Source: Planococcus sp. SK3692 (GTDB lineage: Bacteria; Bacillota; Bacilli; Bacillales_A; Planococcaceae). Taken from it: 64,000 nt of DNA. Shown here in pieces: positions 58,663-64,000 of the stretch. Made by a program: the position numbers and the translations under genes. The notes beneath the pieces are model-generated. The model searched no databases. It had not been told where the DNA came from and saw nothing but the letters and a program-made list of their open reading frames with translations. Position 1 is the first letter of the stretch. The number at the start of each line of letters is the position of its first letter. The stretch lies in assembly GCF_028890485.2 (NCBI RefSeq), contig NZ_JARCHV010000001.1, positions 1,523,698-1,587,697 on the forward strand, written 5' to 3'.

Positions 58663-59868
58663 ATGAACAATGTCAAAAAGATGAAAAATACCAATCGCAG
58701 CGTGCTGCTCGGTGCTGCCTTCCTGATGGCAACTTCTGCTATCGGGCCAGGGTTCTTGACCCAAACGACCGTTTTCACTGAAACTCTGTTAGCTTCATTC
58801 GGTTTTGTCATTCTTATTTCCATCATCATCGATATCGGTGCTCAAACGAATATCTGGCGCATCATCGCCATTTCAGGCAAGCGCGCTCAAGATATCGCAA
58901 ATGACGTGTTGCCAGGGCTTGGCTACTTCCTTGCGTTTCTCGTCGTGATTGGCGGCCTCGCCTTCAATATCGGGAACATCGCCGGTGCCGGACTTGGTAC
59001 AAATGTGCTGTTCGGCATTTCTCCAGAACTCGGCGCCGGACTCAGTGGTCTGCTTGCTGTCGGGATCTTTATGGTCAAAGAAGCAGGACGTGCCATGGAC
59101 CGCTTCGCCCAAATTCTCGGCTTCGTCATGATCGCATTGACCGTTTATGTGATGATCACGGCACAGCCGCCTGTCGGTGAAGCCGTTGCGAAAACTTTTG
59201 CGCCTGACACGATTGATATTTTTGCCATCGTTACGCTCGTCGGCGGAACGGTCGGCGGCTATATCACATTCGCCGGCGGCCACCGCTTGATCGATGCCGG
59301 CATGACGGGCCAAAGGCATTTGCCGCAAGTAACACGCAGCTCTATCTATGCGATCGGTGTCGCTTCGATCATGCGCGTCATCTTGTTTCTCGCCGTGCTC
59401 GGTGTCGTCTCGCAAGGACTGGCACTCGACCCGGACAACCCGCCAGCGTCAGTGTTCCAGCTCGCAGCCGGCAACATCGGCTATAAGATCTTCGGCGTCG
59501 TTATGTGGGCTGCCGCTGTCACTTCGGTCGTCGGCGCTGCTTACACATCCGTTTCGTTTATCCGTTCGTTCAGCCCGATACTCGAGAAATACCATCGCTA
59601 CCTGACCATCAGCTTTATCGTCATCTCGACCATCGTCTTCATTTCCATTGGGCGCCCGGTCCTGATTCTCGTGCTTGTCGGTTCACTCAATGGCTTGATT
59701 TTGCCAATCGCACTCGGCGTCATGCTCATTGCTGCACACAAAAAGAAAATTGTCGGCGACTACAAACACCCGCTGTGGATGACGATCTTCGGGGTCGTCA
59801 TTGTGATCGCCATGTCCTGGATGGGCGGTTACACATTATTGAACGGCATTCCACAATTATTTAAATAA
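58663..59868 (+). CDS. NRAMP-like transporter (YcsG family)
   Basis: 401 residues, about eleven transmembrane segments, distantly related to NRAMP metal transporters: MATSAIGPGFLTQTTVFTETLLASFGFVILISIIIDIGAQTNIWRI. The DPGN metal motif is replaced by SAIGPGF, so a metal substrate is doubtful. In B. subtilis ycsG lies in the same 5-oxoproline cluster, and uptake of 5-oxoproline or a related acid is a reasonable guess. AAGGAGG lies 7 nt before the ATG. Confidence 0.85.
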   Translation: MNNVKKMKNTNRSVLLGAAFLMATSAIGPGFLTQTTVFTETLLASFGFVILISIIIDIGAQTNIWRIIAISGKRAQDIANDVLPGLGYFLAFLVVIGGLAFNIGNIAGAGLGTNVLFGISPELGAGLSGLLAVGIFMVKEAGRAMDRFAQILGFVMIALTVYVMITAQPPVGEAVAKTFAPDTIDIFAIVTLVGGTVGGYITFAGGHRLIDAGMTGQRHLPQVTRSSIYAIGVASIMRVILFLAVLGVVSQGLALDPDNPPASVFQLAAGNIGYKIFGVVMWAAAVTSVVGAAYTSVSFIRSFSPILEKYHRYLTISFIVISTIVFISIGRPVLILVLVGSLNGLILPIALGVMLIAAHKKKIVGDYKHPLWMTIFGVVIVIAMSWMGGYTLLNGIPQLFK

Positions 59869-59882
59869 GGAGTGGTTGAAAC

Positions 59883-60665
59883 ATGCAATTCACATCTCCG
59901 GAAGAGCTGCGCAGCGCCATCCGAAAAGGCGAATTCCGAGCACCGACTTCCGGCTTCGCCCCAGGATTCATCCAAACGAACCTGGCCATTTTGCCGAAAG
60001 ATATGGCATTTGAATTTCTGCTGTTCTGCCAGCGCAACCCGAAATCCTGCCCGGTCATCGATGTCACAGAACCCGGTTCGTTCGTTCCGGCGCTGTCCGC
60101 GCCAAACGCCGATTTACGCACCGACATCCCGAAATACCGCGTTTACCGGGAGGGCGTCTTGGCGGAAGAAACGACGGATATCCGCCCATTATGGACAGAT
60201 GATATGGTCGCGTTCCTACTTGGCTGCAGCTTTACATTCGAAGAAGCGCTGACACAAAACGGCATCCCGATGCGCCATCAGGAACAAGCTTGCAATGTGC
60301 CGATGTACAAGACATCGATTCCCGCTATTCCTGCTGGCCGCTTTCAAGGCCCGACCGTTGTCAGCATGCGCCCGATCAAGGAGCAAGACATCGTCCGCGC
60401 GGTCCAAGTGACGAGCCGCTTCCCGAATGTTCACGGTGCGCCAATCCATATTGGCAATCCCGAATCGATCGGCATCCAAGACATCGCGAAGCCTGATTTC
60501 GGCGACGCGGTGGAAATCAAGCCCGGTGAAGTGCCGGTCTTCTGGGCTTGCGGTGTGACGCCCCAAGCTGTCGCCATGGAAAGCAAGCCGTCTTTGATGA
60601 TCACCCATGCACCTGGCCATATGTTCATCACTGACTTGAAATCTGAAGACTTCAGCGTGTTCTGA
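59883..60665 (+). CDS. D-glutamate cyclase-like / putative hydro-lyase (YcsI, DUF1445)
   Basis: 260 residues: SGFAPGFIQTNLAILPKDMAFEFLLFCQRNPKSCPVIDVTEPG, DIPKYRVYREG, DDMVAFLLGCSFTFEEAL, and the C-terminal FWACGVTPQAVAMESKPSLMITHAPGHMFITDL with conserved Cys-Gly-Val-Thr-Pro. Mammalian homologues (DGLUCY) convert D-glutamate to 5-oxo-D-proline, which fits an operon with 5-oxoprolinase. It starts 14 bp after the transporter. Confidence 0.88.
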   Translation: MQFTSPEELRSAIRKGEFRAPTSGFAPGFIQTNLAILPKDMAFEFLLFCQRNPKSCPVIDVTEPGSFVPALSAPNADLRTDIPKYRVYREGVLAEETTDIRPLWTDDMVAFLLGCSFTFEEALTQNGIPMRHQEQACNVPMYKTSIPAIPAGRFQGPTVVSMRPIKEQDIVRAVQVTSRFPNVHGAPIHIGNPESIGIQDIAKPDFGDAVEIKPGEVPVFWACGVTPQAVAMESKPSLMITHAPGHMFITDLKSEDFSVF

Positions 60666-60671
60666 CAAACT

Positions 60672-60717
60672 CAAAAAGCGCTTGTATGGAAAATTCCCCA
60701 TACAAGCGCTTTTTACT
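60672..60717. terminator. Bidirectional terminator
   Basis: AAAAAGCGCTTGTATGG-aaaattc-CCCATACAAGCGCTTTTT. Confidence 0.93.
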
Positions 60718-60724
60718 TTTCAGC

Positions 60725-61354
60725 TTAACTATCCATTAATTGCCGGCGGATGCGAATCGCCACTTGCTTCCAATAATCCGGTTGATGAGGCACAAAATCC
60801 GCCAAGCCGAGCTTTTGTTGGAATGGCTGCCTGCCCTGTTGTGTTTCAATAAACCCACGGGCATCGATGGTCTCCGTTTGCTTCATGCACAATTCAAAAA
60901 ATGCCTGAAAATCGACAGCCGCCATGCCCGCCACTTCTTCCGGCTGCAGGCGGTAGTCTGCCAGGCCGATTTGTGCGCCCTCATGTAGATAAATATAAGC
61001 CCGCTCGCGATCGGTGAATCCAGGCAATGAAATCTCGTCTTTTACCACATCAAGCGGCGTCAATTGCTCGAACGCCAGCGTGAGGCCAAGCTCTTCTTCG
61101 ATTTCACGCACGCCGTCTTTCATCGTTTCATGCGCTGCGATATGACCCGCTGCCGTGATATCAAAAAGCCCGGGAAAATCCGCTTTATCCTGGCTCCTCA
61201 GCTGGAGATGGATCACGGTGCGGCCCAATTCTCTTGAGACGACCCAGCAATGAAAAGTCTCATGCCATAAACCTTGCCGATGGACTTCATAACGGGTCGC
61301 GACGCCTGTCAGCGCGCCATCTTCTGTCACGCAAGCGATTTTCTCAATAGCCAT
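60725..61354 (-). CDS. Nudix hydrolase
   Basis: 209 residues with the Nudix box GHIAAHETMKDGVREIEEELGL (G-x5-E-x7-REIEEELG). The domain resembles the YfcD/IPP-isomerase-like group (GLWHETFHCWVVSRELGRTVIHLQLRS). Substrate unknown. ATG 61354 lies inside the end of the upstream GNAT gene (11-nt overlap) with TTTGGAG in front, so the genes are coupled. Last gene of a three-gene unit. Confidence 0.9.
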   Translation of the reverse strand: MAIEKIACVTEDGALTGVATRYEVHRQGLWHETFHCWVVSRELGRTVIHLQLRSQDKADFPGLFDITAAGHIAAHETMKDGVREIEEELGLTLAFEQLTPLDVVKDEISLPGFTDRERAYIYLHEGAQIGLADYRLQPEEVAGMAAVDFQAFFELCMKQTETIDARGFIETQQGRQPFQQKLGLADFVPHQPDYWKQVAIRIRRQLMDS

Positions 61355-61814
61355 CGCGCAATCTCCAAAACACCAATTCTTTCGACTGCGCAGTACGTTC
61401 AAACCCCAGTTTTTCGAGCACACGGATCGATGGCATATTGTCTTCGTAGCATTCCGCCGTCACTTCCCGCACTTCCGGAAATGAAAAAGCCCAATCAATC
61501 AAGCCTTGGACGCCTTCCGTGGCATAGCCTTTGCCTTGATAAAACTCTTTTACGCCATAGCCGATTTCCACTTTTCCGGCTTTATCCGGGCGTCCTTTAA
61601 ACCCCATATCGCCAACCGGCGCGCCGGCTTTATCGAAAGCGATCCATGCGCCCCAGCCGTAAAGCCGCTGGTCGTGTTTCAAATCATCCAAATGCAGGCT
61701 GATATGCGCGCCCATTTCGTAGCTGCCGTATAAATTGCGGTACAGCTCTTCAGTGATCGGGACCAGCTTCAGCCGCTCCGTCTGGATTTCTTTCGGTAAT
61801 GAATTGGTGTTCAT
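61344..61814 (-). CDS. GNAT-family N-acetyltransferase (RimJ/RimL type)
   Basis: 156 residues of the Acetyltransf_3 type: IQTERLKLVPITEELYRNLY, WGAWIAFDKAGAPVGDMGFKGRPDKAGKVEIGYGVKEFYQGKGYATEGVQGLIDWAF (acetyl-CoA pyrophosphate loop QGKGYA), AECYEDNMPSIRVLEKLGFERT. Acceptor unknown. Middle gene between the NAT-like and Nudix genes; AAGGAGG lies upstream. Confidence 0.9.
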   Translation of the reverse strand: MNTNSLPKEIQTERLKLVPITEELYRNLYGSYEMGAHISLHLDDLKHDQRLYGWGAWIAFDKAGAPVGDMGFKGRPDKAGKVEIGYGVKEFYQGKGYATEGVQGLIDWAFSFPEVREVTAECYEDNMPSIRVLEKLGFERTAQSKELVFWRLRDGY

Positions 61815-61836
61815 GTGTTTTGCCTCCTTGCCTTGC

Positions 61837-62595
61837 TCAGTCCATGCTTTTGTAAAATGCGAGTGCTTCTTCTATTATATCGCGGTCATACCCTGACCGC
61901 TCATGAATGCGCTCTACCCATGCGTCAAGGGAAGGTGCAGGCTCTTCCTGGAACAAGCCCTTGTTCGTGCTGAGCTCACTTTGCCAATCGTTGAATTCCC
62001 AATGGGCGGTGTCGCCTTCGAAAGGGACACGGACTTCGATGAGCGGCGTTTTGCCGAGCTGATGCTGCGAATATTCCGCTGCCTGCCAAAATGCTTCTTC
62101 GCCGACTGGCTCCAGTACGTACTTTTGGACCGATAATTTGCCGCCGGGCCGTTGATAAATGACCGTCATGCCATCAGGTTCAGCCGATAACTGTACGTCC
62201 GCTCCCGGAAAAAATCCTGCTTGCGGAGCGTCCGAGAACGCTGGATCTTGCGAGTCGACTAAAATCGGCTGTATCCATTGGTCCCCTAAATCGCATAGAA
62301 AACGCCGGCCTTTTTCATCGAGCGCCAATACCGCTGCATGCGCTTCCTCTGTGCTAAGTTCGGAACCAATCGCATAAGCCTCGATCCCTGCCTCGCGAAA
62401 TTCCGCAATCAGCCAAAGTGCCAAGTCGAAACAATTTCCTCCAAGCCCATGCGCCTCGCGATGCTCACGCATCTGCTCGACGCTGCGCTGCTTTTTCAAT
62501 CCGGCCCGCTCATAATTCCAAGCCTTCACCAAATTATCCATCGGCAGCCCATCAAAGCGCCGCCATACATTCAGAAGATGTTCACCTACCTGCAT
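61837..62595 (-). CDS. Arylamine N-acetyltransferase-like protein
   Basis: 252 residues. A Cys-His-Asp triad in the order of NAT/transglutaminase enzymes is visible: Cys55 in GLGGNCFDLALWL, His86 in TEEAHAAVLALDE, Asp102 in FLCDLGDQW. NATs use acetyl-CoA to acetylate arylamines or hydrazines. Overall similarity to classical NAT is partial, so the acyl donor and substrate are open. The start at 62595 fits GGAGAGGGG. The 22-bp gap to the GNAT gene suggests an operon. Confidence 0.7.
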   Translation of the reverse strand: MQVGEHLLNVWRRFDGLPMDNLVKAWNYERAGLKKQRSVEQMREHREAHGLGGNCFDLALWLIAEFREAGIEAYAIGSELSTEEAHAAVLALDEKGRRFLCDLGDQWIQPILVDSQDPAFSDAPQAGFFPGADVQLSAEPDGMTVIYQRPGGKLSVQKYVLEPVGEEAFWQAAEYSQHQLGKTPLIEVRVPFEGDTAHWEFNDWQSELSTNKGLFQEEPAPSLDAWVERIHERSGYDRDIIEEALAFYKSMD

Positions 62596-62659
62596 TTCCC
62601 AATCCCCTCTCCTCATCCATCTTCCATTACTTTCGATTCGAGACATCTATATTCCTGCA

Positions 62660-62687
62660 TAAAAAAAAGAAGGCCGGGGCCTTCTTT
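62660..62687 (-). terminator. Rho-independent terminator
   Basis: AAAAAAAAGAAGGCC-gg-GGCCTTCTTTT, immediately after the PilZ gene. Confidence 0.9.
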
Positions 62688-63038
62688 TCAATCATTCAAC
62701 ACGCTTTTTCTTTTGCGGATCTGGTATGTATTCAATTGCTGGAATAGTTTTGATACAGAACGCTGGCCGGCATTGAATTGCACTGCATATTCAAAATTAT
62801 GCTCTTTAGCTACTTTTCGGATGATTTTCCCTTCCAGTTGGAAAGGTTCACCCAACAATTCGAAGCTACATGCTACCTGTTCATACAATGCGAAATCAAG
62901 ATAGGCTTCGAACACAAGCCCTCCGGCACTCAGGCTGGAAATATCTACAAGAACTTCTTCTTTCTCAGATAACTCTACCTTGCCGCTGATCGCGCGGACA
63001 AAAGACACGCGAAAAAACTCCCTACGGTTGTCGCTCAC
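62688..63038 (-). CDS. PilZ-domain protein (putative c-di-GMP receptor)
   Basis: 116 residues starting at GTG 63038 (AAAGGGAG upstream): MSDNRREFFRVSFVRAISGKVEL. The RxxxR motif is REFFR, and the second motif region is DISSLSAGGLVFEA, where the canonical D/NxSxxG is read as SLSAGG with an altered first residue. Single-domain PilZ proteins sense c-di-GMP and often tune motility. It sits at the end of a likely flagellar operon. Confidence 0.8.
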   Translation of the reverse strand: MSDNRREFFRVSFVRAISGKVELSEKEEVLVDISSLSAGGLVFEAYLDFALYEQVACSFELLGEPFQLEGKIIRKVAKEHNFEYAVQFNAGQRSVSKLFQQLNTYQIRKRKSVLND

Positions 63039-63065
63039 ATCGTTTCTCCCTTTCCCCCAAGCTTG

Positions 63066-63500
63066 TTACATATACAAATTGAGCAGCAAGCCTTTTATTT
63101 CCCCTACCGTTTCGAGTATGCCAATATATTCCACTTCATTATCCAGTAATTGATCTTGAAGCGCAATCACTTTTTCATCAATGATTTTCACGATTTGATG
63201 AGGCGGCGCCCCTTCTCCGAAATCAGACGCAGCCTGGTCGCTTAGCTGGAGTCCATGGCGGAGCGATTCATTGAGGAATTGCTTGATGGATTGTTTATAC
63301 GCAACCAAGTTTTCCAAAGTCCTGTGTTCGGCCAGGCGTTTTCCGCGCTGTTCTACAGTCGCGAATAAAGGCGTGAGCGCATCCCGCCTCAGCTCAGTCC
63401 GTGACCGTTTCATGGCCTCTGCAAATGCGCCGCCTGGCGGTTTGGCAATTGCTGTATTGGGTTGTTCCGAAGGCCTAGGCCTTGCTGCATCAATGCGCAT
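63066..63500 (-). CDS. YaaR-like protein (DUF327)
   Basis: 144 residues, predicted helical: MRIDAARPRPSEQPNTAIAK..., FAEAMKRSRTELRRDALTPLFATVEQRGKRLAEHRTLENLVAYKQSIKQFLNESL is typical of YaaR/DUF327. The C-terminal helix is KIIDEKVIALQDQLLDNEVEYIGILETVGEIKGLLLNLYM. Function unknown. The ATG at 63500 is better spaced to AGGTGG than that at 63506. It lies between SwrB-like and PilZ genes. Confidence 0.82.
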   Translation of the reverse strand: MRIDAARPRPSEQPNTAIAKPPGGAFAEAMKRSRTELRRDALTPLFATVEQRGKRLAEHRTLENLVAYKQSIKQFLNESLRHGLQLSDQAASDFGEGAPPHQIVKIIDEKVIALQDQLLDNEVEYIGILETVGEIKGLLLNLYM

Positions 63501-63513
63501 CTCCATGTCCCAC

Positions 63514-63927
63514 CTATCGAATCTGTCTTTTCTTCTCTAATTGGACGGCGACTTCCGCTTCGCCGATTGGCAACTCCAATAGCTTTGCAATATGGGCAGC
63601 CGAGAAACCTTGTTTCGTGAGCTGCCGCACTTTTTCGCGCCGGCTTGTTTCCACTGGAGGCTGATCGGCGGAGAAATCTGCGCTTTTCGGCTCTTTTACT
63701 TTATGCTCCGCTTTTTCCCATTGCGCCACTTTCGCTTCCGTCTGCTCCAGCCGATCCATCAATTTATCGTATAAGGCATCATTTTCCTGTTCGACGGCTG
63801 TGATGAATTCCGCCATGGCCGCTTCGAGCCGTTCGGATTCCTGTTCGACCATCAGCTTTCTCGACATCATCAGTTTGACATTCAGCAATAACAATAAAGT
63901 GCTGACCACTATCAACAGTGCTACCAT
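63514..63927 (-). CDS. SwrB/DUF6115-like membrane-anchored protein
   Basis: 137 residues: an N-terminal membrane helix (VALLIVVSTLLLLLNVKLMM), then a coiled coil (QESERLEAAMAEFITAVEQENDALYDKLMDRLEQTEAKVAQWEK). A C-terminal helix-turn-helix-like piece (VRQLTKQGFSAAHIAKLLELPIGEAEVAVQL) follows. This layout and the place right after a sigma-D-like C-terminus match SwrB, which activates flagellar basal-body assembly in B. subtilis. The match rests on layout, not on a strong motif. Confidence 0.7.
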   Translation of the reverse strand: MVALLIVVSTLLLLLNVKLMMSRKLMVEQESERLEAAMAEFITAVEQENDALYDKLMDRLEQTEAKVAQWEKAEHKVKEPKSADFSADQPPVETSRREKVRQLTKQGFSAAHIAKLLELPIGEAEVAVQLEKKRQIR

Positions 63928-63948
63928 CTGCTCCCTGCTTTCCCTCGA

Positions 63949-64000
63949 TTAATAATGTTCATGGACCGATAGCATCGCTGCGTGCAGACGGAGCATCGCT
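63949..64000 (-). CDS. C-terminal end of a protein, probably sigma-D (FliA-type), cut by the window edge
   Basis: Only the last 16 residues, AMLRLHAAMLSVHEHY, are visible before TAA at 63949-63951. The pattern resembles the end of sigma region 4 (SQIHSKAxxxLKxxL in SigD). Together with the SwrB-like gene immediately downstream this suggests sigD, but the fragment is too short to prove it. Confidence 0.45.
   Translation of the reverse strand, partial: AMLRLHAAMLSVHEHY

Noticed and set aside
1-64000. CRISPR array, prophage, transposase, tRNA or rRNA genes
   Set aside because: No regularly spaced direct repeats with unique spacers, no integrase/transposase/phage proteins, and no cloverleaf or rRNA signature seen by reading. 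A tRNAscan or Infernal run would be decisive.

Overview
The window looks like a chromosomal segment of a low-to-mid GC Gram-positive of the Bacillales, most likely Planococcaceae (a Planococcus-like genus). The evidence is indirect: strong AGGAGG ribosome binding sites, a T-box, a preQ1-I riboswitch, WalR/PerR/Fur/CodY-type sites of the Bacillus kind, MsmX-type sugar ABC genes without their own ATPase, and Bacillus-type gene sets (pxpBCA/ycsGI, fetAB, cgoX, coaW). No rRNA, tRNA, phage, transposase or CRISPR array was seen.

Layout. 0-9.4 kb: fhs with a coupled unknown gene, a 23-residue-repeat protein, ogt, a TetR/acyl-CoA ligase/thioesterase cluster, a LysM-NlpC/P60 cell-wall hydrolase behind a WalR box, and cgoX. 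9.5-16.6 kb: nitroreductase and coaW separated by an inserted structured repeat, an intracellular subtilisin, a saccharopine-dehydrogenase-like enzyme, and fetAB behind PerR- and Fur-like boxes. 16.7-24.9 kb: a thioredoxin-reductase-like flavoprotein, hisC, a SurA-like lipoprotein, a GIY-YIG protein, an amidinotransferase-like enzyme, and trpE-trpG behind a Trp T-box. 24.9-35 kb: a sugar ABC importer (no ATPase), a SleB-like hydrolase, a GAF-STAS gene broken by a CCATG repeat, and small stress or unknown genes. 35-38.9 kb: a CYP152 fatty-acid P450 of OleT type, about 1.1 kb of tandem structured non-coding repeats, then a preQ1 riboswitch with queF and a queuosine-precursor transporter. 38.9-49.9 kb: tandem endonuclease/phosphatase paralogs, a MerR regulator, a BmrA-type exporter, an MFS exporter, an rRNA methyltransferase, a second locus of the same repeats, two SpoIIAA-like paralogs, a GntR regulator and brnQ. 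50.2-64 kb: a CidA/LrgA-LrgB pair, a TetR-ATPase-permease exporter operon with twin operators, an orphan amino-acid-binding lipoprotein, the 5-oxoprolinase operon, a Nudix/GNAT/NAT-like operon, and the end of what looks like a motility operon (sigma-D C-terminus, SwrB-like, YaaR-like, PilZ).

The most unusual signals are: (1) a ~245-nt structured repeat (called element I here), tandem at 36.7-37.1 kb and again at 46.2-46.5 kb, with one compensatory base-pair change between loci, each time followed by a second hairpin element (element II); (2) an element II relative apparently inserted into the nitroreductase/coaW terminator with a 31-nt duplication; (3) a PerR box plus upstream Fur boxes on fetAB; (4) the CCATG-repeat frameshift in a GAF-STAS regulator; (5) an OleT-type His in the CYP152 enzyme.
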